NCBI GenBank assembly: GCA_037956075.1
Contig: CP138327.1
Span: 744,001-808,000, forward strand
DNA: 64,000 nt
Source: Catillopecten margaritatus gill symbiont
GTDB lineage: Bacteria > Pseudomonadota > Gammaproteobacteria > PS1 > Pseudothioglobaceae
Direction: 5' to 3'
Made by a program: the position numbers and the translations under genes. The notes beneath the pieces were generated by a model. The model did not search any database, was not told where the DNA came from, and saw nothing but the letters and a program-made list of their open reading frames with translations. This document shows positions 55,149 to 64,000 of the stretch, piece after piece (position 1 is the first letter of the stretch; each line of letters starts with the position of its first letter).

Positions 55149-55415
55149 ATTTTTCTCCAAAATTACAATATATAAAGTGCTAATTATACAACCCAATAGC
55201 CTTCTCAATCATATAAAAGTGGGAAATATTTTTATTCAACTTATTTGTAATTGATATTTTGTTACCTTGGATGTAGCTAAAAGACCTTTGTTAACTTTAT
55301 AAGATTCATCGGCTACGCTCGGAATGACAGTGGAAATTGAACATTTATTGATGCTTATTAGAATTACAAGGTCAAAAATCAGTCTGAACCATACGCCTTA
55401 CTTTATGGTTTTAAT

Positions 55416-56520
55416 TTAAAAATCAAAGTTGTAGCGTAGAACTAAACTGGTTTTATTCTGGTCGGGAAAATAGGCTTTGTATTCACTATCCACATCGCCA
55501 GTAGTTTGTGAGTGAGAGACATTGAGTTGCAGGTTGTTAGCAAGGTCGTGGCTCCATTTTAGAGTATTTAGGGCGGAGTTGTCAGTGCTGGTACGACGGC
55601 TGAGGCTGAGTTCGTGGGTGTTGAATTTTTTGCCCAAACGCAAAAAATGATAGCGTTGGCGTAGTCCATTTGGGCGAACTAGGGCTAAACCTGCAGCACC
55701 TCTGAGTTTGTAATTTTGCCATTCTTGGTTGTTCATACCTCGGTCGTCTTGGCTAATTTCAGCGATAAGATTGGTGTTATTATCACTGATCCAGTGCCAG
55801 CCTAGCATTGAACGGGTATAGCGTCTTCCATCATTTTCTCGGTATGTGCCTACCGTTGCAGTTGGCATATTCAAACTTGCTAGAGTGGTGCCTTTACGGG
55901 TGAAAAAGGATCCGTAGAGTTTTGAATTATCATTGGCAATGTGGCGAAAACCTGCACCAAAACCTGTTTTAACGCCTTCTTTTTTATGAATAATGAACGA
56001 TAAATCAGTGTTATTATTGAGAAAATAATTGAGCCTAACACCTTGTGATTTGTAGCCATAGCCACGCACGGCATTGCGTTGTTTTGTATCATCGCCCATA
56101 TAAAAATCTAAGGCGCCATTTTCTAAAATGTAACGAGTGGCAATGGCATTGATACCGAGTTTTTCGTTTAAATCATCGTTATTATTAGGTGGATGATAGG
56201 GGTCGGTAACAGCCAAAGGATTAAAGGCGTAGCCGAGTTGCCAGTTTTCGATAAATTTACCTATTTGCACGCTTAATTCATCGTTAATATCTTTGATATA
56301 AAAGAGTTTCTGGATGGTGGTTTTTTCGGCTTCTGTTTCATATTTGAGTTGATATTCAACGCCTAACATATCACCATTAAATGACAAAATAGCGTTGGTT
56401 TTTTCTGCGCCCCTTAGCGTGTTTGACACAACTGGGTTTTCCCATAGTCCATCTCTGTCCAGCTTGTAACTGTGAGTGGTGATATTGAGTTGGTTGACAG
56501 GTTTGGCAACGGCGTTGCCG
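55416..56520 (-). pseudogene. Outer-membrane barrel gene, 5'-truncated (copy 1)
   Basis: Identical to the intact gene at 60186-61328 except that its first 38 bases (start codon and most of the signal peptide) are replaced by leuB sequence at the junction 56520/56521. The remaining frame can start only at an internal GTG (56429), giving 337 residues with no signal peptide, so the product should not reach the outer membrane. It may still be transcribed from the unit to its right. The barrel C-terminus ends LRYNFDF as in the parent. Confidence 0.9.
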
Positions 56521-56704
56521 CCGCATCTAGCGTCGCCTGTGGCAATGGCGAACCCGTGTCATCATACGCCGTGCCACCAATTAACCCGTGTACCAATGCC
56601 ATATTAAGTTCGTTATTTTCATTCAGAAAATTGATAACTTTCAACGCCTGCTCGACAATCTCTTGCCCAATGCCATCACCTGGTAATATTAATACTTTTG
56701 ACAT
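56521..56704 (-). pseudogene. leuB 5' fragment (copy 2)
   Basis: The first 61 codons of leuB, identical to the intact gene, starting at ATG 56704 in the TAATG overlap with rubredoxin. After the junction the frame continues out of phase into the barrel gene for about 35 residues and stops at 56414, predicting a 96-residue chimera with no expected function. The NAD and metal sites are missing. Confidence 0.92.
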
Positions 56705-56868
56705 TAAATTTCAACCATTTCAAATTGATCCTTAGTCACGCCACAATCAGGGCAAACCCAATCTTCTGGCACATCTTCCCATTTTGTACCTGGCGCAAGC
56801 CCTTCTTTTTCAGAACCTTTTGCTTCATCATAAACCCAACCACAAACCATACATTTATACTTTTTCAT
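56704..56868 (-). CDS. Rubredoxin, copy 2
   Basis: Identical 54-residue rubredoxin within the second unit, with the same ATG, GCAGGAG site and TAATG overlap, here with the truncated leuB. The CXXC pairs are intact, so it should be functional. Selection for rubredoxin dosage is possible, although it may simply be carried along with the peroxiredoxin gene. Confidence 0.94.
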   Translation of the reverse strand: MKKYKCMVCGWVYDEAKGSEKEGLAPGTKWEDVPEDWVCPDCGVTKDQFEMVEI

Positions 56869-56933
56869 CTTTTTCTCCTGCAAAAAAAAGGGAGTGAAAC
56901 CCACTCCCTTTTTTATTAAATTTTTTAACGCAA

Positions 56934-57533
56934 TTACAGCTTGTCAGCGTTCTTAGTTAGATACTCAGCCACACCCTCTGGCGTGTCCTTCATACCTTCA
57001 TCGCCCTTATTCCAACCTGCTGGACAAACCTCGCCGTGTGTTGTGTGGAAATCAAGCGCATCTACCATACGCAACATCTCATCAACATCACGACCCAATG
57101 GCAAATCATTGACAACTTGATGACGCACATCAAAATTCTCATCAATCAAAAATGACGCACGAAGCGCAATACCCGCTGGATGAACAACGCCGTAAGATTC
57201 CATAATCGAATGATTAACATCCGCAACCAATGGAAAATCAATCTTGCCTAAACCGCCATCTTTCGGGTCAGTATTTCTCCAAGCGTTATGCGTGAATTGT
57301 GAATCAATAGAAACGCCTACCACTTCAACACCCTTTTCAGCGAACTTCGCCATACGGTGATGATGTGCCAAAATCTCAGAAGGACATACAAAAGTGAAGT
57401 CCAACGGATAAAAGAATAACATAATTTTCTTACCCTTAAGGCTTGAAAGAGTAAAGTCATCTACGATTGACCCATCTGCCAATACCGCCGCAGAAGTAAA
57501 GTCTGGTGCTTGTTGTGTTACTAAAACGCTCAT
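56934..57533 (-). CDS. 2-Cys peroxiredoxin, copy 2
   Basis: Identical to the copy at 54549-55148, 199 residues with both catalytic cysteines. The whole upstream intergenic region (57534-57800) is duplicated too, so any promoter in it is present in each copy. The terminator hairpin after it is also retained. Intact and presumably expressed, raising total enzyme dosage. Confidence 0.93.
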   Translation of the reverse strand: MSVLVTQQAPDFTSAAVLADGSIVDDFTLSSLKGKKIMLFFYPLDFTFVCPSEILAHHHRMAKFAEKGVEVVGVSIDSQFTHNAWRNTDPKDGGLGKIDFPLVADVNHSIMESYGVVHPAGIALRASFLIDENFDVRHQVVNDLPLGRDVDEMLRMVDALDFHTTHGEVCPAGWNKGDEGMKDTPEGVAEYLTKNADKL

Positions 57534-57800
57534 ATTTTTCTCCAAAATTACAATATATAAAGTGCTAATTATACAACCCAATAGCCTTCTCAATCATATA
57601 AAAGTGGGAAATATTTTTATTCAACTTATTTGTAATTGATATTTTGTTACCTTGGATGTAGCTAAAAGACCTTTGTTAACTTTATAAGATTCATCGGCTA
57701 CGCTCGGAATGACAGTGGAAATTGAACATTTATTGATGCTTATTAGAATTACAAGGTCAAAAATCAGTCTGAACCATACGCCTTACTTTATGGTTTTAAT

Positions 57801-58905
57801 TTAAAAATCAAAGTTGTAGCGTAGAACTAAACTGGTTTTATTCTGGTCGGGAAAATAGGCTTTGTATTCACTATCCACATCGCCAGTAGTTTGTGAGTGA
57901 GAGACATTGAGTTGCAGGTTGTTAGCAAGGTCGTGGCTCCATTTTAGAGTATTTAGGGCGGAGTTGTCAGTGCTGGTACGACGGCTGAGGCTGAGTTCGT
58001 GGGTGTTGAATTTTTTGCCCAAACGCAAAAAATGATAGCGTTGGCGTAGTCCATTTGGGCGAACTAGGGCTAAACCTGCAGCACCTCTGAGTTTGTAATT
58101 TTGCCATTCTTGGTTGTTCATACCTCGGTCGTCTTGGCTAATTTCAGCGATAAGATTGGTGTTATTATCACTGATCCAGTGCCAGCCTAGCATTGAACGG
58201 GTATAGCGTCTTCCATCATTTTCTCGGTATGTGCCTACCGTTGCAGTTGGCATATTCAAACTTGCTAGAGTGGTGCCTTTACGGGTGAAAAAGGATCCGT
58301 AGAGTTTTGAATTATCATTGGCAATGTGGCGAAAACCTGCACCAAAACCTGTTTTAACGCCTTCTTTTTTATGAATAATGAACGATAAATCAGTGTTATT
58401 ATTGAGAAAATAATTGAGCCTAACACCTTGTGATTTGTAGCCATAGCCACGCACGGCATTGCGTTGTTTTGTATCATCGCCCATATAAAAATCTAAGGCG
58501 CCATTTTCTAAAATGTAACGAGTGGCAATGGCATTGATACCGAGTTTTTCGTTTAAATCATCGTTATTATTAGGTGGATGATAGGGGTCGGTAACAGCCA
58601 AAGGATTAAAGGCGTAGCCGAGTTGCCAGTTTTCGATAAATTTACCTATTTGCACGCTTAATTCATCGTTAATATCTTTGATATAAAAGAGTTTCTGGAT
58701 GGTGGTTTTTTCGGCTTCTGTTTCATATTTGAGTTGATATTCAACGCCTAACATATCACCATTAAATGACAAAATAGCGTTGGTTTTTTCTGCGCCCCTT
58801 AGCGTGTTTGACACAACTGGGTTTTCCCATAGTCCATCTCTGTCCAGCTTGTAACTGTGAGTGGTGATATTGAGTTGGTTGACAGGTTTGGCAACGGCGT
58901 TGCCG
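57801..58905 (-). pseudogene. Outer-membrane barrel gene, 5'-truncated (copy 2)
   Basis: Same structure as the truncated copy at 55416-56520: the first 38 bases are lost at the junction 58905/58906 and replaced by leuB sequence. The only start is the internal GTG at 58814. Without a signal peptide the product would remain in the cytosol. No further decay is visible, which argues that the event is recent. Confidence 0.9.
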
Positions 58906-59089
58906 CCGCATCTAGCGTCGCCTGTGGCAATGGCGAACCCGTGTCATCATACGCCGTGCCACCAATTAACCCGTGTACCAATGCCATATTAAGTTCGTTA
59001 TTTTCATTCAGAAAATTGATAACTTTCAACGCCTGCTCGACAATCTCTTGCCCAATGCCATCACCTGGTAATATTAATACTTTTGACAT
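58906..59089 (-). pseudogene. leuB 5' fragment (copy 3)
   Basis: Second 61-codon leuB fragment, joined to the barrel gene at the same TGCCG junction and giving the same 96-residue out-of-frame chimera (59089-58799). Identity of the two junctions shows that the third copy came from recombination between existing copies and not from an independent event. Confidence 0.92.
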
Positions 59090-59253
59090 TAAATTTCAAC
59101 CATTTCAAATTGATCCTTAGTCACGCCACAATCAGGGCAAACCCAATCTTCTGGCACATCTTCCCATTTTGTACCTGGCGCAAGCCCTTCTTTTTCAGAA
59201 CCTTTTGCTTCATCATAAACCCAACCACAAACCATACATTTATACTTTTTCAT
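59089..59253 (-). CDS. Rubredoxin, copy 3
   Basis: Identical to the other two copies, with both CXXC pairs. It belongs to the rightmost unit, the one still attached to the intact barrel gene and therefore probably the original upstream context of the rubredoxin-peroxiredoxin pair. The leuB fragment follows it by TAATG. Confidence 0.94.
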   Translation of the reverse strand: MKKYKCMVCGWVYDEAKGSEKEGLAPGTKWEDVPEDWVCPDCGVTKDQFEMVEI

Positions 59254-59318
59254 CTTTTTCTCCTGCAAAAAAAAGGGAGTGAAACCCACTCCCTTTTTTA
59301 TTAAATTTTTTAACGCAA

Positions 59319-59918
59319 TTACAGCTTGTCAGCGTTCTTAGTTAGATACTCAGCCACACCCTCTGGCGTGTCCTTCATACCTTCATCGCCCTTATTCCAA
59401 CCTGCTGGACAAACCTCGCCGTGTGTTGTGTGGAAATCAAGCGCATCTACCATACGCAACATCTCATCAACATCACGACCCAATGGCAAATCATTGACAA
59501 CTTGATGACGCACATCAAAATTCTCATCAATCAAAAATGACGCACGAAGCGCAATACCCGCTGGATGAACAACGCCGTAAGATTCCATAATCGAATGATT
59601 AACATCCGCAACCAATGGAAAATCAATCTTGCCTAAACCGCCATCTTTCGGGTCAGTATTTCTCCAAGCGTTATGCGTGAATTGTGAATCAATAGAAACG
59701 CCTACCACTTCAACACCCTTTTCAGCGAACTTCGCCATACGGTGATGATGTGCCAAAATCTCAGAAGGACATACAAAAGTGAAGTCCAACGGATAAAAGA
59801 ATAACATAATTTTCTTACCCTTAAGGCTTGAAAGAGTAAAGTCATCTACGATTGACCCATCTGCCAATACCGCCGCAGAAGTAAAGTCTGGTGCTTGTTG
59901 TGTTACTAAAACGCTCAT
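59319..59918 (-). CDS. 2-Cys peroxiredoxin, copy 3
   Basis: Identical 199-residue enzyme. It lies 268 bases downstream of the intact barrel gene (60186) on the same strand. That gap holds the REP-like half-arm near 60082 and AT-rich sequence, and is where the gene's own promoter should be; I cannot fix the boxes. It is followed by the same hairpin as the other copies. Confidence 0.93.
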   Translation of the reverse strand: MSVLVTQQAPDFTSAAVLADGSIVDDFTLSSLKGKKIMLFFYPLDFTFVCPSEILAHHHRMAKFAEKGVEVVGVSIDSQFTHNAWRNTDPKDGGLGKIDFPLVADVNHSIMESYGVVHPAGIALRASFLIDENFDVRHQVVNDLPLGRDVDEMLRMVDALDFHTTHGEVCPAGWNKGDEGMKDTPEGVAEYLTKNADKL

Positions 59919-60185
59919 ATTTTTCTCCAAAATTACAATATATAAAGTGCTAATTATACAACCCAATAGCCTTCTCAATCATATAAAAGTGGGAAATATT
60001 TTTATTCAACTTATTTGTAATTGATATTTTGTTACCTTGGATGTAGCTAAAAGACCTTTGTTAACTTTATAAGATTCATCGGCTACGCTCGGAATGACAG
60101 TGGAAATTGAACATTTATTGATGCTTATTAGAATTACAAGGTCAAAAATCAGTCTGAACCATACGCCTTACTTTATGGTTTTAAT

Positions 60186-61328
60186 TTAAAAATCAAAGTT
60201 GTAGCGTAGAACTAAACTGGTTTTATTCTGGTCGGGAAAATAGGCTTTGTATTCACTATCCACATCGCCAGTAGTTTGTGAGTGAGAGACATTGAGTTGC
60301 AGGTTGTTAGCAAGGTCGTGGCTCCATTTTAGAGTATTTAGGGCGGAGTTGTCAGTGCTGGTACGACGGCTGAGGCTGAGTTCGTGGGTGTTGAATTTTT
60401 TGCCCAAACGCAAAAAATGATAGCGTTGGCGTAGTCCATTTGGGCGAACTAGGGCTAAACCTGCAGCACCTCTGAGTTTGTAATTTTGCCATTCTTGGTT
60501 GTTCATACCTCGGTCGTCTTGGCTAATTTCAGCGATAAGATTGGTGTTATTATCACTGATCCAGTGCCAGCCTAGCATTGAACGGGTATAGCGTCTTCCA
60601 TCATTTTCTCGGTATGTGCCTACCGTTGCAGTTGGCATATTCAAACTTGCTAGAGTGGTGCCTTTACGGGTGAAAAAGGATCCGTAGAGTTTTGAATTAT
60701 CATTGGCAATGTGGCGAAAACCTGCACCAAAACCTGTTTTAACGCCTTCTTTTTTATGAATAATGAACGATAAATCAGTGTTATTATTGAGAAAATAATT
60801 GAGCCTAACACCTTGTGATTTGTAGCCATAGCCACGCACGGCATTGCGTTGTTTTGTATCATCGCCCATATAAAAATCTAAGGCGCCATTTTCTAAAATG
60901 TAACGAGTGGCAATGGCATTGATACCGAGTTTTTCGTTTAAATCATCGTTATTATTAGGTGGATGATAGGGGTCGGTAACAGCCAAAGGATTAAAGGCGT
61001 AGCCGAGTTGCCAGTTTTCGATAAATTTACCTATTTGCACGCTTAATTCATCGTTAATATCTTTGATATAAAAGAGTTTCTGGATGGTGGTTTTTTCGGC
61101 TTCTGTTTCATATTTGAGTTGATATTCAACGCCTAACATATCACCATTAAATGACAAAATAGCGTTGGTTTTTTCTGCGCCCCTTAGCGTGTTTGACACA
61201 ACTGGGTTTTCCCATAGTCCATCTCTGTCCAGCTTGTAACTGTGAGTGGTGATATTGAGTTGGTTGACAGGTTTGGCAACGGCGTTGCCGATTAACAAAC
61301 TAACGAGGACAATGAGGAGGCTTTTCAT
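60186..61328 (-). CDS. Outer-membrane beta-barrel, DUF1302-like (only intact copy)
   Basis: A 380-residue protein with signal peptide MKSLLIVLVSLLIGNAVA and a mature domain of alternating beta strands ending LRYNFDF, a C-terminal Phe typical of outer-membrane barrels. The segment VQIGKFIENWQLGYAFNPL with DPYHPP parallels the GK-x-W-x-NP-x-DY segment of the larger DUF1302 barrel at 40327. Start ATG 61328 overlaps the LolA-like gene's TGA. It is the fourth gene of an ABC transporter operon and presumably its outer-membrane component. Two truncated copies lie to its left. Confidence 0.85.
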   Translation of the reverse strand: MKSLLIVLVSLLIGNAVAKPVNQLNITTHSYKLDRDGLWENPVVSNTLRGAEKTNAILSFNGDMLGVEYQLKYETEAEKTTIQKLFYIKDINDELSVQIGKFIENWQLGYAFNPLAVTDPYHPPNNNDDLNEKLGINAIATRYILENGALDFYMGDDTKQRNAVRGYGYKSQGVRLNYFLNNNTDLSFIIHKKEGVKTGFGAGFRHIANDNSKLYGSFFTRKGTTLASLNMPTATVGTYRENDGRRYTRSMLGWHWISDNNTNLIAEISQDDRGMNNQEWQNYKLRGAAGLALVRPNGLRQRYHFLRLGKKFNTHELSLSRRTSTDNSALNTLKWSHDLANNLQLNVSHSQTTGDVDSEYKAYFPDQNKTSLVLRYNFDF

Positions 61329-62014
61329 CTTATTGCGTTACGCATTCCTCTACTGGTTAAAAGGCGTTTTGGAATTTTTTTGCCTTTGACACCGAGGAAA
61401 TTCATCACGGTTTTTTGCTTTTTTGAGGTGTAAGTAATGCTTTTCAAAGTGTCGTCTTTGACATTGTAGTGCATTTTTTTATACAGTTTTCCACTTCTTA
61501 AATACGCCTGTGCGTCAATAGGTCTTTGGTCATCTTGGGCAATGACTAAAACAATTTTGTGATAAGTAGCGCTGGATTTTTTGGCAATAAGTTTTAAAGT
61601 AATCGTATTTTTTGCTTGTTTTAAAATCGTTGGCGTATAGTTTTCACTGAAACGCAAACCCGCAAGGTCGCCATACGATGCTTGCCCTAACAACCGCTGA
61701 ATTGGGGTAATACGCACGGCACGACTGCTGTTTTTTGGGGCAACAAACATACCTTTATGACTGAGTAAAATACGATTACCTTTGTCGCTACCATCTAAAA
61801 CACTGACCAAACTTTGTCCATCTTGGTGGAAAACTTTATAGTGTCGGCTTTTTTTAATTTTCCCATTTTTATACTCGTCAATTTTTATATCTAATTGTGC
61901 GTGGGTGAATGGTGAACGAAAAGTGTCTGCCTTAACTAATAATTCCATAGCACTCATTTGTGCCATGGCGGGTAAAGCGAACAATGCTAAAAATAATAGG
62001 TTTAAAATATTCAT
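61325..62014 (-). CDS. LolA-like outer-membrane lipoprotein-sorting family protein
   Basis: A 229-residue periplasmic protein with signal peptide (about residues 1-18, ending LPAMAQ). The mature part opens SAMELLVKADTFRSPFTHA and has ITPIQRLLGQASYGDLAGLRF followed by an ITLKLIAKK strand, the pattern of PF17131-type LolA-like proteins found beside ABC or RND exporters. It probably shuttles a lipidated or hydrophobic substrate from the ABC permease to the barrel. It is shorter than its counterpart at 42857 (312 residues). It overlaps the barrel gene by four bases. Confidence 0.83.
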   Translation of the reverse strand: MNILNLLFLALFALPAMAQMSAMELLVKADTFRSPFTHAQLDIKIDEYKNGKIKKSRHYKVFHQDGQSLVSVLDGSDKGNRILLSHKGMFVAPKNSSRAVRITPIQRLLGQASYGDLAGLRFSENYTPTILKQAKNTITLKLIAKKSSATYHKIVLVIAQDDQRPIDAQAYLRSGKLYKKMHYNVKDDTLKSITYTSKKQKTVMNFLGVKGKKIPKRLLTSRGMRNAIR

Positions 62015-62016
62015 AA

Positions 62017-63258
62017 TTATGTGTGTGAAAGTTGCTCAACCACTTTCTTTTTTAAAATTTTATTAATCGGTAAATAGGAAGCGACAACGCCCAACAAACT
62101 CATCGCCAGCAACACCCAAACTGCCATATCCACAGTTGGCAATATTAGCAATGGGTATTGTGTGGAACGCCCTGGTGGAGGTGGCATCATAATACCCGCT
62201 TGACTAATGAAAAACGCCAAAACAAAGCCCAATATCACACCAAAAATAGCACCCATAAAACCAATGATTAAACCCTCAAAAACGAAGTTAAGTCGCAGTT
62301 GCCATTTTTCAATACCAAAGGCTCGCAAGGTGCCGATTTCTGGCACTCGTTCATTCACCGTTGTGCCCATCACATTTGCCACGGACAGCAAGGCGACTGT
62401 CATAATAATCACACCCATTACGGTGAAAATCGAATAATAAATAACCTCTACCGCCTTGAAATACGGCTTAATGTCATACCAAGGTCGTACGGTCATTTTT
62501 GTGTTTTTCACTAAGTTTTCGACTGCGGGTAAGACGGCTTTGGTTGCTTCAATATCACGCAATTGCACGACAATACTACTGACTTTATCCGTGAACAATA
62601 ATTTTTGTGCTAAGGCAATTGGCACTTTGATGTTTAATTGGTTAGTAATCGGAATACCTGTGTCGTAAATACCGCTCACGGTAGCATCAATAGCATTAAT
62701 TCCCCCTTCAACGGTATTGGCAAGTAGCACAACTTCATCGCCAACATCGACGCTGAGTTTTTTGGCCAAATCAATGGCTAACACAGCTTGAAAAGGATTT
62801 TTATCGGTGTTTTTAAACATTGCACCTTTAATGAAAGCACCTGATGCATTGCCTTGTTGCAGGCGTTTTTCTTTGAGATTTTCAATACCTGTGCCGCGAA
62901 ATACGGTGCTGATACTGTCGTCTTTTGAGAGGATGCCAGTGAATAAAATGCGTTTCATTGCACGACGAACGGACTTAGTTTTTTCTAATTTTATGACGGT
63001 TTCATCAGCAGTTTTGCTACTGAGTCCGAACTCTAATAATTCGGTTTCAAAATCTGTTACCATGCGTTTATCCACGATTTGCATATTGCCTGTTCCGCCT
63101 TGAACGATGACCCTAGTTAAGCCCCAAAAAGTGAAATTGATGTAGCCATGTGCCACAATAATGGCACTAGAGACAATTGCCACTGTCCAGATTGCTACCA
63201 TTGAACGACGCTTGTTACGCACAACATTTCGCCATGCCATTTTGAACCATTTATTCAT
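62017..63258 (-). CDS. FtsX/LolC-like ABC transporter permease
   Basis: A 413-residue permease with the MacB/LolC layout: an N-terminal membrane helix (about 20-42) following MAWRNVVRNKRRS, a large periplasmic domain (about 45-265), and three C-terminal helices (about 270-400) with the FtsX-type stretch VNERVPEIGTLRAFGIEKWQ. Such permeases act as mechanotransmission devices extracting substrates from the inner membrane or periplasm. One permease gene only, so a homodimer is likely. Start ATG 63258 overlaps the ATPase stop. Confidence 0.9.
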   Translation of the reverse strand: MNKWFKMAWRNVVRNKRRSMVAIWTVAIVSSAIIVAHGYINFTFWGLTRVIVQGGTGNMQIVDKRMVTDFETELLEFGLSSKTADETVIKLEKTKSVRRAMKRILFTGILSKDDSISTVFRGTGIENLKEKRLQQGNASGAFIKGAMFKNTDKNPFQAVLAIDLAKKLSVDVGDEVVLLANTVEGGINAIDATVSGIYDTGIPITNQLNIKVPIALAQKLLFTDKVSSIVVQLRDIEATKAVLPAVENLVKNTKMTVRPWYDIKPYFKAVEVIYYSIFTVMGVIIMTVALLSVANVMGTTVNERVPEIGTLRAFGIEKWQLRLNFVFEGLIIGFMGAIFGVILGFVLAFFISQAGIMMPPPPGRSTQYPLLILPTVDMAVWVLLAMSLLGVVASYLPINKILKKKVVEQLSHT

Positions 63259-63923
63259 ACTAGTTCTCCGTCAAGCAAATTGATTGTATTGTTGACCTTA
63301 TTAAGCAAGCGCTCATCGTGGGTGGAAAATAGAAAAGTTGTACCCAAGTCTTGGTTTAGTTTTTTCATCAAGTCAATTAAGACAAAGGTATTTTCTGAAT
63401 CTAAGTTTGCCGTTGGCTCGTCTGCCAAAATCAGTTTTGATTCGCCCATCAATGAACGCGCCACTGACACTCTTTGCTGTTGTCCGCCGGACAATTGATT
63501 GGGAAAAGCATTCATTTTGTCTTTTAGCCCAACTTGCTTTAAAAAATATTGCGCTTGTGCTTTGCGTTCTTTGGCATTTGGAATGCTGGCAAGTGCCGAC
63601 ATTTCTACATTTTCTAATGCCGTTAGGACAGGCAATAAATTAAAATCTTGAAAAATAAAACCTAAATCAAAGGCACGCAAATGGTTGATATGTGCTTCAT
63701 CGTTATTATTAATTTTCACCCCATCAAAATAATACTCGCCACTACTCGCATCATCCAACAAGCCAATAATATTTAACAAAGTGCTTTTACCTGAACCACT
63801 CGGCCCAGAAACCGCAGTAAATGCCCCTGCTTCAATTTCCAAATCAATGCCTTTGAGTGCCTTGACTTCGGCAATCCCTTCGCCAAAAGTTTTGTTGATA
63901 TTTTTTAAACGAATTAAACTCAA
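63255..63923 (-). CDS. LolD/MacB-like ABC transporter ATP-binding protein
   Basis: A 222-residue ATPase with Walker A GPSGSGKST, the Q-loop in LGFIFQDFNLLP, signature LSGGQQQRVSVARSL, Walker B LILADEPTANLDS and the H-loop STHDE. These place it in the LolD/MacB/FtsE group that pairs with FtsX-type permeases. The start is TTG 63923 with GGGAG upstream. It is the first clearly visible gene of the module; an upstream gene ends 10 bases earlier. Confidence 0.92.
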   Translation of the reverse strand: MSLIRLKNINKTFGEGIAEVKALKGIDLEIEAGAFTAVSGPSGSGKSTLLNIIGLLDDASSGEYYFDGVKINNNDEAHINHLRAFDLGFIFQDFNLLPVLTALENVEMSALASIPNAKERKAQAQYFLKQVGLKDKMNAFPNQLSGGQQQRVSVARSLMGESKLILADEPTANLDSENTFVLIDLMKKLNQDLGTTFLFSTHDERLLNKVNNTINLLDGELV

Positions 63924-63933
63924 CTTAGTCTCC

Positions 63934-64000
63934 CTACATCACATCCAAACTAATATCCGCACCAGACTCTTTTAACTCAAACTGTGCTTCGGAAAAAGGC
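63934..64000 (-). CDS. C-terminal end of an unidentified gene
   Basis: The last 21 codons of a minus-strand gene whose start lies beyond the window. The tail reads FSEAQFELKESGADISLDVM before TAG at 63934-63936. Ten bases separate it from the ABC ATPase start, so it is likely part of the same operon. Too short to identify. Confidence 0.5.
   Translation of the reverse strand, partial: PFSEAQFELKESGADISLDVM

Larger units (their letters stand above)
54136..61290. repeat. Tandem triplication: three copies of a 2385-bp unit
   Basis: Units are 54136-56520, 56521-58905 and 58906-61290 (movable by up to five bases at the TGCCG junction). Each holds, left to right, the leuB 5' end, rubredoxin, peroxiredoxin and the barrel gene without its first 38 bases. 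Proteins encoded in the three copies are identical and I saw no base difference by eye. The leuB site (54131-54135) and the barrel site (61286-61290) share only TGCCG, so the first duplication used microhomology, and the third copy probably arose by recombination between the two. All genes are on the minus strand. Confidence 0.95.

Noticed and set aside
55149-55208. 20-residue extension of the peroxiredoxin (and equal ones in other copies)
   Set aside because: A good ribosome site lies directly before MSVLVTQ, and the extension does not resemble any peroxiredoxin N-terminus.
54136-61290. Composite transposon or integrative element explaining the triplication
   Set aside because: No transposase, terminal repeats or target duplications at unit borders; the junction shares only TGCCG.

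Overview
The window is AT-rich, densely packed chromosomal DNA from a gammaproteobacterium. The gene set points to a sulfur-oxidising lineage of the SUP05 / Thioglobus / bivalve-symbiont type: a DsrS-like sulfur-oxidation protein, an Rnf complex, a haem c cytochrome P460, gammaproteobacterial pairings such as lptE-holA, lptM-lysA and rpoD followed by tRNA-Ile2, and a proteobacterial tmRNA tag. This placement is an inference from gene content; no rRNA is present to confirm it. I see no prophage, no CRISPR array and no replication origin.

Layout. 1-2.6 kb: rnfBA, a TauE exporter and a YHS / cytochrome P460 / small membrane protein operon whose upstream side was hit by an IS1595-type element (2658-3404, perfect 19-bp ends, 8-bp target duplication, frameshifted transposase). 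3.7-12.7 kb: housekeeping genes (glmM, folP, ftsH, lptE, holA, proA, tyrS) with a Phd/PIN toxin-antitoxin pair squeezed between proA and tyrS. 12.7-13.1 kb: ssrA (tmRNA). 13.2-25 kb: rhlE, a glutathione transferase gene with a nonsense codon, a BolA-like gene, Pit phosphate transporter plus PhoU-like partner, accA-tilS, ybeY, priA, a decayed parDE pair, bioA and gph. 25-35 kb: proC, a YgfX-like gene, dsrS, rsmE, pepP, trpD, orn, ispE, tRNA-Gln, prs, rpoD and tRNA-Ile2. 35-37 kb: hipBA and a cluster of miniature inverted-repeat elements. 37-44 kb: an envelope export module (LolA-like protein, DUF1302-type barrel, 59-residue membrane protein, RND/MMPL pump). 44-50 kb: cysQ, nadC, lpxB, yhbY, then a very AT-rich accessory stretch (HNH nuclease, unknown small gene, broken relic gene ending at an IS scar), then lysA-lptM. 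50-53 kb: aat, nudE, a thioredoxin-like protein without CXXC and a metallo-beta-lactamase-fold hydrolase.

The most striking feature is at 54136-61290: three head-to-tail copies of a 2385-bp unit carrying a 5' fragment of leuB, a rubredoxin gene, a 2-Cys peroxiredoxin gene and most of an outer-membrane barrel gene. The new junctions join leuB to the barrel gene at a 5-bp microhomology (TGCCG). One intact leuB remains at the left edge and one intact barrel gene at the right edge, so the net effect is threefold dosage of peroxiredoxin and rubredoxin. By eye the copies look identical, so the amplification is recent or is an assembly product.

Right of this is a second envelope module (ABC ATPase, FtsX-like permease, LolA-like protein, barrel) that parallels the RND module at 37-44 kb. 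Each pairs a LolA-like periplasmic protein and an outer-membrane barrel with a different inner-membrane energiser. The window also records steady small-scale decay: nonsense and frameshift mutations, an orphan antitoxin, MITEs and an apparent IS-excision scar.
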